Shown here piece by piece: positions 18,593-28,198 of a DNA stretch of 64,000 nucleotides (its first letter is position 1; each line of letters opens with the position of its first letter). The notes below the pieces were generated by a model, which was not told the origin of the DNA, made no database searches, and worked only from the letters and a program-made list of their open reading frames with translations. The DNA is from a bacterium (GTDB taxonomy: Bacteria; Electryoneota; Electryoneia; Electryoneales; Electryoneaceae): contig JAHLLB010000001.1 of the NCBI GenBank assembly GCA_020444425.1, positions 352,427-416,426 of the forward strand. The letters run 5' to 3'. The translations under genes were made by a program, and so were the position numbers.

Positions 18593-18633
18593 CCGCCTAT
18601 CAGTGATCGGTATTGTGTTTTAAGGAGTTTCAC

Positions 18634-18671
18634 GGAGGCTGGTTCGCTTGATCCAGCCTCCTTTGCTCTTT
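18634..18671 (+). terminator. Rho-independent terminator
   Basis: A perfect 9-bp stem (ggaggctgg / ccagcctcc) with a 10-base loop, followed by tttgctcttt, ~40 bases after the preceding stop. Confidence 0.75.
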
Positions 18672-18781
18672 GGTGCTGCAGATACGTGCCCACCCTCCTC
18701 TTTTCCATGCCCTGATCGCAGCCGTACGTTTCGGCAGTTGCAACCATCCGCTATCCCGGTCAAATTCATACCCGGACAAAC

Positions 18782-19501
18782 GTGAAACCGAGCACGACAA
18801 CGCTTCAAATTGACGGCATATCCGTCAACGTGACCCGCAAGGCGATCAAGACGATGCGGCTGGCGGTGTATCCGCCTGACGGTGAGGTACGGATGTCCGT
18901 GCCGCAGCGTGTGTCCGAACGAAACGTGCGTCGCGTGATCGTGTCCCGTCTCGGCTGGATCCGGAAGCAGCAGGCCAAAATCGCGGCCCGTCCGGTCGTG
19001 CCGGAACCACAGTTCGTGAGCGGTGATACGGTCGATACCTGGGGACGGCGTGTCACCCTGGAAGTGATCGAACGGAACGCCGCGCCTTCGGTTGCCGTCG
19101 GCGAGGACGGCGTGCTGCGGTTGTATGTGCGTCCCGGATCGACGGTTGACAAGCGGGCGGCGGTGATCAAGCAGTGGTACCGTGACCAGATTCATCAACG
19201 CCTGCCGGAATTGCTGGCGAAGTGGCAGCCGGTGGTGGGCAAACGGGTCGCGGAAGTGAAAACACGCTGGATGAAGACGCGTTGGGGTTCCTGCATCATC
19301 CGTGACCACCGGATCTGGCTCAACGCCGAGCTGGCACGCTACCCGGAGGTGTACCTCGAATACGTGCTGGTTCACGAGATGGTTCACCTGTACGAGCGCA
19401 AACACAACCACCGTTTCTACGGCTACATGGACCGTTTCTTCCCCGACTGGCGTGAATATCGCACGGAACTGAGGCAGGTGTCACGTCACGGGATGCCGTA
19501 A
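18782..19501 (+). CDS. YgjP-like M48/SprT-type metallopeptidase
   Basis: 239 residues from a GTG start; no nearby ATG exists. The YgjP/DUF45 family layout is complete: a beta-rich N-terminal half with VNVTRKAIKTMRLAVYPPDGEVRMSVP, the central KTRWMKTRWGSC segment, LNAELARYPEVYLEYVLVHEMVHL with the zinc-binding HEMVH, and a downstream H-N-H-R-F-Y. There is no signal peptide, so it is cytoplasmic. Family length is ~230-240 residues, as here. Often annotated as a predicted metal-dependent hydrolase; the substrate is unknown. It stands alone. Confidence 0.92.
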   Translation: MKPSTTTLQIDGISVNVTRKAIKTMRLAVYPPDGEVRMSVPQRVSERNVRRVIVSRLGWIRKQQAKIAARPVVPEPQFVSGDTVDTWGRRVTLEVIERNAAPSVAVGEDGVLRLYVRPGSTVDKRAAVIKQWYRDQIHQRLPELLAKWQPVVGKRVAEVKTRWMKTRWGSCIIRDHRIWLNAELARYPEVYLEYVLVHEMVHLYERKHNHRFYGYMDRFFPDWREYRTELRQVSRHGMP

Positions 19502-19669
19502 CGGTCAGGAGCAAGTCTGATCAGACGACCGGAACTCCTCGACGCTTGCCGAGTCGTTCGCATTAACTTATTTACCAATCCCTGCCTTCAGGGTGGCGCA
19601 TTTGCTTGCCTGCGTGTACCTTCCCAGACCATTGGCCATGCTTTCCGTTTCCCAAGCCAGGACCGTACC

Positions 19670-22330
19670 ATGAAAACCGCTTCCGCTGTGTCGCTGCTCG
19701 CATTCGGGCTGGTGTTGATCATATCCGCATCCGCCGTTGCCACACCGTACTACACGCCCGCTGAGATCGAGCAGCTGTGGCCGCAGGATTCACAGTCGCA
19801 GGTTCGGCACTATCCGGGACAGGGTGCGCCGCCGCTGATCGATAACCTGGACGACTACATCCTGCCGGTGGAATACGTGTCGGTGCTCGACTGGCTGACG
19901 ACGATGCAGGAGCTGAATCCAGGGCAGAATTACGGTGGCCAGCACGAGGGTGAGACCTCAACGTGGAACATCATCCAGACCGACAACACCGCCGAGGCGA
20001 TCCGTGACTGGGCACATTATGCCCGCATCACCGGCGACACCACACGGTACCGCAACAGCATCGACGCGGCGTTCACGTACTGCTTCAACTTCCCTGCTTA
20101 CAGCGAAGGCTCGACCTATTCGTACTACACCGCGCACAACAACGGCTGGGCGCTGGTCTCGGTGATGGAATACATCGAGGCGTACGGGCACGACGACCAA
20201 ATCCTCGCCTACGGGGATTCCTGCGCGTCTCATATCAACCTCTACCGCCTCTCGCCGAGCAACTTGCTGAATTCGTTCGCCGGCAGTTTTGCCGCGGGTT
20301 CGCTGTACATCTACGGCCAGTGGCGTGGCAATCAGGATTGGATGGACGGCGCACAGGACTACGCGGAAACGTTCAAGACTTACATCGAGGACCACCCGAC
20401 GTATCTCGGGTCGGCAACGTGGGCGATGAGCGGCGGGACGTTGCTCTGGGGTGTTACCACCGCCCTGTTCCTCGACGATCCGGTTGGCGGGCAGGCGTGG
20501 TTGCCCAACTATATCCAGCATCTGCCGACGTATTCCGGCGGACAGAGCTGGAACAATTCGCACACGGTCTGGAATGGGTTCGCGTGGCACCGGGTTCATC
20601 AGATCATGGGCGACCAGGAGAGTCTGGACAACGCGCTGTTCGTGATGGACTATCTCTTCGGCGAGATGTACCTCGATGACGATTCCGGTATTCCGGGCAC
20701 GGAGGGCACGTACACGGACGACCAGTCGTGGACCACGGCCTACTTCATCTGGTACGAGCTGGATCAGTACTTCGACACCTACGACAACCCGTATGACGCC
20801 GCGGCGGTGGAGTTCACCTCCCCCACTCCCAGCGATGTCATCCAGATCAATTCAGACGTGCCGGTCAGCGTTGTTGTTGCCAACGCCGGGCTGCGAGCGC
20901 TCGACCCGACGACGCAGGAAGCGTTCCTCACGGTGACGACACCGGAAGGCGACCTCGGCCCGTACACGATCGACCTTGCTTTTGGCGAACAGGTGGAATT
21001 TGACCTGCCGAACGTTTGGACCCCGACCACACCGGGGCTGGTAACCCTCACCGCGACTTTCACCACGGCGGGCGACAACGACACCGGCAACGACACGTGT
21101 ACCGTCGACATCGAAGTCCGCAGCGACCTGACGATCACCGGCCGCGTGTTTGACGCCGACGACCAGACCGGAGTCGGCGCACGGGTGAAAGCAGTGCCAC
21201 TGGCGGGTCCGCAGGCGGAGGAAACGACTACGTACAGCGATCCGGACACCGGCTACTACACGTTGTACATGACCCCCGGCCAGTACCGGATTGAGGTGCT
21301 GCCGCAGCATGTGCCGTACGTGTCCCGCATGGAAACGATCATCATCAACGAAGATCCGCTGACGGATATCGACTTCAGCCTGCCGTACAGCAACACGTTG
21401 TACGTGTTCAACGGTCCGGAGGAGAACCTCGCGGACGGGTACCAGCGGATGGCGGGTCTGTTCGGGGCGTCGTGGGATCCGTGTGTCTGGCCGGTGCAGC
21501 TGTTTGGCCCGCCGGAGGACGAGATCCTGACCGATCCGATCAACCGGATCTTCTGGTCGCACCTGATGGAAACCGGCCCGGTGTTCTCGGTGAACCAGTA
21601 TACCTCCCTGAACATCTTCCTCGACAACGAGGCTGGCAACCTGATGCTGGTCAGCGGCCACACGCTGATGAACGTACTCGACGGTGACGCATCGTTCCGG
21701 CTCGGCGTGGTGCAGAGCCAGCTCGACATGAACAAGCGGCTGGTGGTCAGCAACCAGACCCACTTCCTGCAGGGTGATTCACTGTTCCTCGCCGTGCGTC
21801 CCCAGTTCAACCAGGTGGACGCTGTCGGCGCGTTGTTGCCGAGCGCAACCCGTGTTGGCAACTGGGCCGGGACCAACCGTCCGGCCGGACAGGTGATGAG
21901 CTGGAACAACGGTTCCCGCAGCGTCGTGCTTGGCTTCCCGCTGGAAGTCGTGCATCCGGATCGCGGTTGGTTTGCTGATGATGTGCTGGCACGTTTGATG
22001 GACGGCGATTGGGCGTCCGACACGACCGAACCGGCCAGCGACGGCCCCGAGTCTGCAGGTGCAGCAGTGGAAACGTCCATGTCTGTCTGGCCGAACCCGT
22101 TCAACGCGAGCACGGCGGTAACGGTACAGCTCGGCGAAGCGGCGGTGGTCAACGTGACCGTCTACGATCTCCTTGGTCGTGAGGTGGCGGTGCTGGCGCG
22201 TGGTGAACATCCGGCAGGTGCGCATCGGTTCGTGTTTGACTCGTCCCATCTGGCCAGTGGGTTGTATTTCGTACGGGCGAGTGTGCCGGGCGAATTCGAC
22301 CAGACACGGAAGGTGATGCTGGTTCGCTGA
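19670..22330 (+). CDS. Secreted alpha/alpha-toroid protein with carboxypeptidase-regulatory-like and sorting domains
   Basis: 886 residues. A signal peptide ends near SASAVA. Residues ~60-370 are helical, with aromatic and Trp-rich turns (WALVSVMEYIEAYG, GSATWAMSGGTLLWGVTTAL, WNGFAWHRVHQI), as in six-hairpin glycosidase or lyase toroids. Residues ~380-485 form an Ig-like/CARDB-type domain, and ~490-560 a carboxypeptidase-regulatory-like fold (LTITGRVFDADDQTG to YRIEVLP). A further ~200-residue region is unassigned. The last 80 residues are a T9SS-type domain (WPNPFNASTAV to RKVMLVR). It may act on an extracellular glycan; no catalytic residues can be named with confidence. Confidence 0.82.
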   Translation: MKTASAVSLLAFGLVLIISASAVATPYYTPAEIEQLWPQDSQSQVRHYPGQGAPPLIDNLDDYILPVEYVSVLDWLTTMQELNPGQNYGGQHEGETSTWNIIQTDNTAEAIRDWAHYARITGDTTRYRNSIDAAFTYCFNFPAYSEGSTYSYYTAHNNGWALVSVMEYIEAYGHDDQILAYGDSCASHINLYRLSPSNLLNSFAGSFAAGSLYIYGQWRGNQDWMDGAQDYAETFKTYIEDHPTYLGSATWAMSGGTLLWGVTTALFLDDPVGGQAWLPNYIQHLPTYSGGQSWNNSHTVWNGFAWHRVHQIMGDQESLDNALFVMDYLFGEMYLDDDSGIPGTEGTYTDDQSWTTAYFIWYELDQYFDTYDNPYDAAAVEFTSPTPSDVIQINSDVPVSVVVANAGLRALDPTTQEAFLTVTTPEGDLGPYTIDLAFGEQVEFDLPNVWTPTTPGLVTLTATFTTAGDNDTGNDTCTVDIEVRSDLTITGRVFDADDQTGVGARVKAVPLAGPQAEETTTYSDPDTGYYTLYMTPGQYRIEVLPQHVPYVSRMETIIINEDPLTDIDFSLPYSNTLYVFNGPEENLADGYQRMAGLFGASWDPCVWPVQLFGPPEDEILTDPINRIFWSHLMETGPVFSVNQYTSLNIFLDNEAGNLMLVSGHTLMNVLDGDASFRLGVVQSQLDMNKRLVVSNQTHFLQGDSLFLAVRPQFNQVDAVGALLPSATRVGNWAGTNRPAGQVMSWNNGSRSVVLGFPLEVVHPDRGWFADDVLARLMDGDWASDTTEPASDGPESAGAAVETSMSVWPNPFNASTAVTVQLGEAAVVNVTVYDLLGREVAVLARGEHPAGAHRFVFDSSHLASGLYFVRASVPGEFDQTRKVMLVR

Positions 22331-22480
22331 AGCAAACAGGTCCTGACGATCGACAACATCCAGCCGTTGCAGTATCAGGACGAGCCACGCGTGATCGCGA
22401 CCGGCGGACGCTGCACCGTCTGCCACACGGTGATGCCGGCGGACGAGCTGCATCACGACAATTCGTTGCGGCCGGGTTGA
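22331..22480 (+). pseudogene. Remnant of a c-type cytochrome C-terminus
   Basis: The frame immediately after the toroid protein's TGA stays open for 49 codons and ends with TGA at 22478. It reads VLTIDNIQPLQYQDEP, then a haem-binding CTVCH, then TVMPADELHHDNSLRPG. A CXXCH with this ordered surrounding sequence is unlikely in random DNA, and there is no start codon before the haem motif. It looks like the 3' end of a cytochrome gene whose front was lost or replaced. No relation to the 53-54 kb cytochrome is evident at this length. Confidence 0.45.
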
Positions 22481-22614
22481 GCGGCCAGGTGGCCCGGGGC
22501 TTCAGCCTCGGGTCTAAGATCACGGGAATATAAAACCCGGGTCACAAGATACCCTGGGCCAGCCGCAGGCCATCCGCGTTGGACAAGCCAACACGGGCAA
22601 GACAGTCGCGGAGG

Positions 22615-22652
22615 GTGTCATCCTGAATCCGGCAGTATCGGATGAAGGATCT
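22615..22652. repeat. Dispersed 38-bp intergenic repeat, copy 2
   Basis: Identical over 38 bases to 5224-5261. Confidence 0.9.
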
Positions 22653-22686
22653 GGGTTCCAACTGTATCGTAAGTGGCGAATACGGG

Positions 22687-22775
22687 TCATTCTGAACGAA
22701 GTGAAGAAGATCCAGCTTATCCAGAGTTCAAATCATCTGGATCTTCTTCATTCCTCTTCGTTCCATTCAGCATGA
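22687..22775. repeat. Paired inverted copies of the intergenic repeat family
   Basis: tcattctgaacgaagtgaag-aagatccag at the left faces ctggatcttcttcattcctc at the right, with the right arm ending in ttcagcatgac. The two form a large hairpin around a ~25-base centre. Confidence 0.75.
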
Positions 22776-22807
22776 CACATCAAATCAACAATACCGGTTT
22801 ATCCGAC

Positions 22808-22846
22808 CAGATGCTTCATTCCTCTGCGTTCCGTTCAGCATGACAC
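22808..22846. repeat. Intergenic repeat family, inverted copy
   Basis: cagatgcttcattcctctgc continuing to ttcagcatgacac; the same core, with one difference, is contained in the 125-bp repeats at 51.6 and 57.9 kb. Confidence 0.8.
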
Positions 22847-22867
22847 ACTCACACACTTCACTGCACC

Positions 22868-22902
22868 GCAGCCCGCCGTCCGTAGCCCGCAGCCCGTAGT
22901 TC
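22868..22902. repeat. Heptamer tandem array (gcagccc-like)
   Basis: Five 7-base units: gcagccc, gccgtcc, gtagccc, gcagccc, gtagttc. It lies just downstream of the minus-strand M14 peptidase gene. Confidence 0.7.
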
Positions 22903-22913
22903 GAGGCCACCCC

Positions 22914-24641
22914 TCAGAACCGGACCTCCAGCTCGCGGTCCATCGCTTTGACGGCGTGGTAGCGGACGGTCGCCTTGCCGTTGCCCTGGACGATCCACTG
23001 GACGTCCACGTGCCCGAACGACGGCAGGCGGGTGTAGATCGTACCGGGTTGGTGTTCGACGGGCCGCACGATGTCGAGGAACGGGTCCTGCAGGATGCCG
23101 CCGCTGACGACTTCGAGGCCACGTCCGCTGAGTGTAAACAGATCCTTCGGTGCGAGGCGGTGCTGCCAGGCCTTGGCGGTCAGGGTCGGGATGGCGTGCC
23201 GGTTGGACGCCCGTACCCGCAGGCGTGTCAGGTCATTGCCGAGGTCGGTCTGTTCCAGTAGCTCCAGTTCGATCTCCGGGGTGTGCTTGGCGGTGAACAG
23301 CACATGGGCGGCGTTCCGGTGGAGCATCTCCTGCAGTTGGAACGGCTGCTGCATACGGGTGGTAAAGGCCCGCCAGCCGCCGACCTGGACCTCGCCCAGT
23401 TGCGGGTGCTGGATCGTGGTCCAGTCCTTAAACATGGTGCCCTGGGCCACGTTGTCGTTAAAGCGCAGTCGTTCCAGCTCCCACGGCACGTCCTCGTCGG
23501 CGACCCACTCGTCGTCGGTCATCTTGCGGTAGCGATCGTTGATCCGGTTGTGCAGTTCCTGGACGAAGCCGAGCACGCCGAAGGTCTGGTACATGAAGCC
23601 GTCGAAGTCGCCGTAGGTGGAGTAGAGATCGTCTTTGCTGACGATGTATTCGTAGCCCGGCAGGATCTTCTCCCCTTCTTCGCCGAGGAAGTCGAAGACC
23701 TTGATGTCGGATGGCGGGTAGGGCCCGTCCAGTTCCGACCCGGGTCCGCGCACGATCAGGCCGCCGTAGTTGTGGAACGCCCAGTTAAAGGCGAGGTTCG
23801 GCTTGCTGAGCACGAACTGTCCGACGGCGTACGTTGGCTTCGCGGACATCGGGTAGTCACCCGCACCGTACTGGACGTACGGCGGTTGCCACGTACCGCC
23901 GTAGTTGCGGTTCATGTCCAGCTGGCCGGGCAGGTCTTCGTTGATCTGGCCGTCGCCGTCGTTGTCGATGCCTTCGCGTTCGATGATGCGCCATTCACCC
24001 TGTTCCCACGGCTTGCGGCGAACCATCAGCCGGGGATCGTCCGGGGAGGTGCGGTACGGTCCGGTGGGGTCAGCAACCCGCATACGCAGGATCTCGCCGT
24101 CCCCGTCCAGGTCGTCATAGCCGTCCTCATCCAGCAGGCCGTCCCGGTCGTCGTCGTAGGGGACACGGGCGCTGCGTCCGATGTTGTAGTTGGACGCATC
24201 TTCGAAGAAGCGGGCGCGACTGTCAACGTTGACCGTGGGGACGATGTAGAACGCGTTGCGGTCGACCGCTTCGGTGACAGTGGCGATGTCGCCGTAATTC
24301 TCCAGCAGGTACCACGCCAGGTAGAGACTGACCTCCGTCGCCTGGATCTCATTGCCGTGGATGGTGCCATCAACGTAGATGCCGGGCTTGTCCAGGTCGT
24401 CACCGGTGGCCGGGTTGTTGATCGTCAATTGCCACAGGTCACGTCCTTCTTCGCTCCGGCCGATGGACTGCAGGGATGCGAGGCCGCTGTACGCTTTGGA
24501 CAACTGCCGCAGCGCATCCTCGGTCTGTTGGTAGTCGTAAAAGTGGTCCCAGCGCAGGTTGACCTTGTAGTCATCCGCATGGGCCGGGGACAAGGACAAC
24601 AACAAGAGCAACAAGCTGAGTGTCAGAGTCAGGTGTTTCAT
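22914..24641 (-). CDS. Secreted M14-family zinc carboxypeptidase
   Basis: 575 residues with a signal peptide ending PAHA. The carboxypeptidase A fold is complete: zinc ligands His95 and Glu98 in DGTIHGNEIQATE, substrate-binding Asn-Arg in LDMNRNYGGTW, the third ligand His in NWAFHNYGGL, and the catalytic Glu in GFVQELHNR. Two acidic insertions (DDDRDGLLDEDGYDDLDGDGE and DNDGDGQINEDLPG) resemble calcium-binding thrombospondin-3-like loops. A C-terminal beta domain follows. There is no sorting domain, so it is probably periplasmic. The start overlaps the stop of a second M14-fold gene (ATGA), making a two-gene operon with an inactive partner. Confidence 0.92.
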   Translation of the reverse strand: MKHLTLTLSLLLLLLSLSPAHADDYKVNLRWDHFYDYQQTEDALRQLSKAYSGLASLQSIGRSEEGRDLWQLTINNPATGDDLDKPGIYVDGTIHGNEIQATEVSLYLAWYLLENYGDIATVTEAVDRNAFYIVPTVNVDSRARFFEDASNYNIGRSARVPYDDDRDGLLDEDGYDDLDGDGEILRMRVADPTGPYRTSPDDPRLMVRRKPWEQGEWRIIEREGIDNDGDGQINEDLPGQLDMNRNYGGTWQPPYVQYGAGDYPMSAKPTYAVGQFVLSKPNLAFNWAFHNYGGLIVRGPGSELDGPYPPSDIKVFDFLGEEGEKILPGYEYIVSKDDLYSTYGDFDGFMYQTFGVLGFVQELHNRINDRYRKMTDDEWVADEDVPWELERLRFNDNVAQGTMFKDWTTIQHPQLGEVQVGGWRAFTTRMQQPFQLQEMLHRNAAHVLFTAKHTPEIELELLEQTDLGNDLTRLRVRASNRHAIPTLTAKAWQHRLAPKDLFTLSGRGLEVVSGGILQDPFLDIVRPVEHQPGTIYTRLPSFGHVDVQWIVQGNGKATVRYHAVKAMDRELEVRF

Positions 24642-26452
24642 CGCCGGCCTCCTTTCAGCGTGACCTGTCGTTGTTCACCTCCGGCGCTGCTGCTCCACAG
24701 GGTGAGGGTGACCTCGCTGCCAGGACGTGCGGTCACCACCCAGCGCGCCCGTTCACTGCCGCCGTTGCCCTCGAGCAGGTCGCAGACATGACGCGGGCGT
24801 CCCTCGAGGATCGACGCCGCATCCACGCCCTCGAGGGTCAGGGTCACGGGTGACGGCCGTTGGGTGCGTTGACCGTGCCAGGTTGGATACGGCAGGAAGC
24901 CGGTGTTCGTGATCCAGGCGTCCAGTTCGTAGACACCTGACGCTCGTTCCGTCACCGCGACGCTGTCGATTGACACCCGGGGCAGCAGGTCAGACAGTTC
25001 GAGCACGAACGGCAGCTGCGTGTCGATCAACCCCTCGACCTCGTCCTGCTTCGGTGCGAGGGTCGCAAATGGACGCACACCGCCGATCTCGACACGTCCC
25101 AGCGTTGCATGGTCGAACGGCTTCCAAGCGACCCACGCCGACGGGTCATAGGCCAGCAACGCGTCCAGCTCGGCGTCGGCATAGCCAGGCTCGGTATCGG
25201 TGTCCACGCTGTCATCGTCTGCGGAGTCGGGTGTCGGCAAGGTCCAGAAGTCGAGCGCGAAGGTCGGTGTGCCGTACTGGAAGTACGCCCATTCCTCTAC
25301 CGATCCGTCCACCGGTGGTGGTGGATCGAGACGGTCCCCGTTGGCGCCGGTAGAGTCCAGGAAGGCGGTGTAACGGCTGGCGATCGCGTTCCAGTAGACC
25401 AGGTCTTTCGGGTGCGGTTCGGTTTCGGCACCGGTGCTGATCCAGCCCAGCAGCTGGTCCACCGTTACTCCGGGACGGCTGAGCGCATCCCGTGTGATGG
25501 TCAGCATCTCCCCCAGCTTCATCGACGACCCGCGTTTCAGCCCGGCACGGCGTGCGAGCCACCCGGGCACGGCGAAGGATTCGTTCAGCAGGTCGGCCTT
25601 GCGGTCGGTCTCCGGGACGCTGCGCAGGGTGTTGCTGCGTCCGAACACCAGCACCATCGCGATGTTGGTATGGTCGTAGGCGAAGCGCATCAGCTCACGG
25701 GACTCAGTCTCGCTGGCCGCCCACAGGCCGGCATTGTCGGTGTGCATCGGCCAGTTGTGCGGGAAGTTGTAGCCGGGGTTGACCCCGCCGGTCTGGTCTT
25801 CGTTGATGCTGCCGTCGAGGTCGTTGTCGATCCCCTCCGGGAACAACCGGTAGCGTGCTGCCTGCCCCTCGGCAGGATCGGCTGATTTCATGTACGGCTT
25901 GTCCGCAACAGCAACAAATTCGCCTTCCGGGTGACGTTGACGGATCATCGTGATCACGCTGTCTCCGTTGATGTCGTCTGCGCCGTCTTCGTCCACCAAC
26001 CGGTCGGCGTCGTTGTTGACCGGCTTCGCATTGGTAAAGCGTTCCATCTTGACTGGCGCGAAGAAGGAAGCGTAGCCGTCCGGGTTGCCGCACGCGTAGA
26101 TGTACCACGTGACCTCATGGGCAGCGTCGGACCAGTCCCCGGTCAACCGTTGGGCCAGCTCCAGCGCGGCTTCAGACGCCAGCGGGGCATCGCCGGTCAT
26201 GTTCGCCACGACCAGGATACCGGGTGCATTGTTGCCACGAGCACCGATCTCCAGCAACGCCAGCGGCGCACCGCCGGGCGTGTTGCCGAGGTCGTGCAGG
26301 GTAACGTCGCGGGATGCTCTGGCGAGATCGTGGAAGGCGTCCAGCAGCAGCATCGGCGGGTGGTAGCTGGCGTGTGTCACCGCCGCCAGTCCCGGCAGGA
26401 TCAGGCTGACGACGACAACAGCAACAAGGAACAGGATCGCGATTCGTTTCAT
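24638..26452 (-). CDS. M14-fold pseudopeptidase (catalytic residues lost)
   Basis: 604 residues from the ATG at 26452, with GGAGGG upstream; a 44-residue extension is antisense noise. A signal peptide spans about residues 1-28. The M14 layout can be followed against the downstream partner, but every key residue differs: the HxxE site reads ANMTGDAPLASE (His to Thr86, Glu to Ala89), the Asn-Arg site reads VNPGYNFPHNW, the third His aligns to Gly in VLVFGRSNTLR, and the catalytic Glu to Asp in FALDFW. The acidic loops (DNDADRLVDEDGADDINGD and DNDLDGSINEDQTGG) are kept. It is probably a binding or regulatory partner of the active enzyme. Confidence 0.85.
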   Translation of the reverse strand: MKRIAILFLVAVVVVSLILPGLAAVTHASYHPPMLLLDAFHDLARASRDVTLHDLGNTPGGAPLALLEIGARGNNAPGILVVANMTGDAPLASEAALELAQRLTGDWSDAAHEVTWYIYACGNPDGYASFFAPVKMERFTNAKPVNNDADRLVDEDGADDINGDSVITMIRQRHPEGEFVAVADKPYMKSADPAEGQAARYRLFPEGIDNDLDGSINEDQTGGVNPGYNFPHNWPMHTDNAGLWAASETESRELMRFAYDHTNIAMVLVFGRSNTLRSVPETDRKADLLNESFAVPGWLARRAGLKRGSSMKLGEMLTITRDALSRPGVTVDQLLGWISTGAETEPHPKDLVYWNAIASRYTAFLDSTGANGDRLDPPPPVDGSVEEWAYFQYGTPTFALDFWTLPTPDSADDDSVDTDTEPGYADAELDALLAYDPSAWVAWKPFDHATLGRVEIGGVRPFATLAPKQDEVEGLIDTQLPFVLELSDLLPRVSIDSVAVTERASGVYELDAWITNTGFLPYPTWHGQRTQRPSPVTLTLEGVDAASILEGRPRHVCDLLEGNGGSERARWVVTARPGSEVTLTLWSSSAGGEQRQVTLKGGRR

Positions 26453-26737
26453 GCACCCTCCGTATTCCGCACCCCTACTCACGTGCCACGCAGCCATGTG
26501 CCCCTGATGGCTCCGCCAGCAGGGCTCACCCACAGCTGCAACCAGACCAGCCAGAAAGGTAGCTGCCAATCCATCCCGTGTCACGGCTGGAAGGGGATCT
26601 CCCTCCCCGGGCGCCGGTCAGAGGTGGACGTTTTATGTGGCAGGCATGATCCGGGTATAAACTTGCGAAAACCGGCTTTGACCGTTATCGTAGTCGTGAT
26701 ACGACACGCAGGTCCAGGCATGGGGGCAGCGGACAGT

Positions 26738-28198
26738 ATGGACAGCAACGGCGTCATCCAGGTCGCAAACTCGCAGATCGCCCTGTGGGCATTCATCGGG
26801 TATCTGGTCATCATCACAATGATCGGAGTGTTGACCAGCCGTTTCTCCTCGGCGGGGGTCAGCGAATACTTCCTCGCCGGCCGCAAGATGAACAAGTGGG
26901 TGGTCGCCCTGTCGGCGGTGGTCAGTGGGCGCAGCGCGTGGCTGCTGATCGGGTTCACCGGGATGGCGTACGCGCAGGGCTTGTCCGCGATGTGGGCGGC
27001 GGTGGGCTACATCACGGTCGAGTTCTTCCTCTTCTGGTTCTACGCTCGCCGCTTGCGCAGCTTCAGCGAGGAACACGACTGCCTCACCGTGCCGGACTTT
27101 TTCGCTGCCCGGTTCAATGATAAGAAGGGTACGCTGCGGCTGCTGCTGTCGCTGATCATCATTGTCTTCCTGACGGCCTATGTGTCCGCGCAGTTCGTCG
27201 GCGGTGGAAAGACCTTTGCCTCTTCCTTTGGCGTCACCCCCACCATGGGGATGCTGATCACGGCGGCGATTGTGCTGCTGTATACGCTCCTCGGCGGGTT
27301 CCTCGCGGTGTCGTTGACCGACTTCCTGCAGGCGATGTTCATGATCTTCGCGCTGCTGGTACTGCCCATCGTCGCCATCGCCCACGAGGGCGGCTGGGGA
27401 CCGGTCGCGGCACAATTGCGGATGGATGATCCGTCCCTGCTGACAACCTTCGGCAGCCTCGGATTCGGGGGTGTGATCGGCTTCCTCGCAATCGGGTTGG
27501 GGTCGCCGGGTAATCCGCATATCATCGTGCGCTACATGTCGATCAAGCGTGTGGACGACCTCAAGTTCTCTGCATTGATCGGCACGTTCTGGAATGTGAT
27601 GATGGCGCTGGGCGCGTTGTTGATCGGGCTGGTCGGACGTGCGTACACCCCGGTCGCCGCAACCGTCGACCAGGAGTTCCTCTTCCCCGCCCTCGCCGCC
27701 GAACACCTGCACCCGGTCCTGTTCGGGATGGTGATCGCCTCGATCTTCGCCGCGATCATGTCCACAGCAGACTCGCAACTGCTTGTCGCGGCCAGCAGTG
27801 TTGTTGTTGACATCTACCAGAAGGTGATGAAACGGGACGCTGTCATCCCGCAGAGACGCCTGGTGCTGATCAGCCGGTTCACGGTGTTTGTGCTGGTGGT
27901 GCTGGCGATCGCGTTCGGCCTGGCTGCGGAGAAGCTGGTGTTCTGGCTGGTACTGTTCGCCTGGGCCGGCCTTGGTGCAGCGATAGGTCCAACCTCGATC
28001 CTCGCGCTGTTCTGGAAACGCACAACACGGCAGGGCGTGATCGCCGGTGTCATCGCCGGGACAGTCACCACCATCATCTGGTACTACACGCCGGCATTGA
28101 AGGGTGCGTTGTACGAGCTGGTGCCGGCGTTTCTGATCGGTGCGCTGGTGACGTGGGCGGTGAGCCTCGCGACGAGCCAGCCGGATCCTCGCAACTAG
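26738..28198 (+). CDS. Sodium/solute symporter (SSS family, PutP-like)
   Basis: 486 residues from the ATG at 26738 (an in-frame ATG at 26720 is possible; the longer frame back to 25931 is antisense to the M14 gene). About 13 membrane helices can be drawn. Typical SSS features are visible: SEYFLAGRKMNKWVVALSAVVSGRSAWLLIG in the first helices (SxRSxW as in PutP), the sodium-site region TLLGGFLAVSLTDFLQ, and AAIMSTADSQLLVAASSVVVDIYQK. This is closest to proline permeases. It imports an amino acid or organic acid with Na+. Divergent from the M14 peptidase operon, so uptake of hydrolysis products is a reasonable inference. Confidence 0.9.
   Translation: MDSNGVIQVANSQIALWAFIGYLVIITMIGVLTSRFSSAGVSEYFLAGRKMNKWVVALSAVVSGRSAWLLIGFTGMAYAQGLSAMWAAVGYITVEFFLFWFYARRLRSFSEEHDCLTVPDFFAARFNDKKGTLRLLLSLIIIVFLTAYVSAQFVGGGKTFASSFGVTPTMGMLITAAIVLLYTLLGGFLAVSLTDFLQAMFMIFALLVLPIVAIAHEGGWGPVAAQLRMDDPSLLTTFGSLGFGGVIGFLAIGLGSPGNPHIIVRYMSIKRVDDLKFSALIGTFWNVMMALGALLIGLVGRAYTPVAATVDQEFLFPALAAEHLHPVLFGMVIASIFAAIMSTADSQLLVAASSVVVDIYQKVMKRDAVIPQRRLVLISRFTVFVLVVLAIAFGLAAEKLVFWLVLFAWAGLGAAIGPTSILALFWKRTTRQGVIAGVIAGTVTTIIWYYTPALKGALYELVPAFLIGALVTWAVSLATSQPDPRN

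Noticed and set aside
23283..24791. 502-codon plus-strand frame across the M14 genes
   Set aside because: Antisense shadow; the Val/Asp-rich composition mirrors the opposite strand and it ends inside the next gene.
25931..26737. N-terminal extension of the symporter
   Set aside because: The first ~265 codons are antisense to the M14 pseudopeptidase; the normal SSS start matches 26738.
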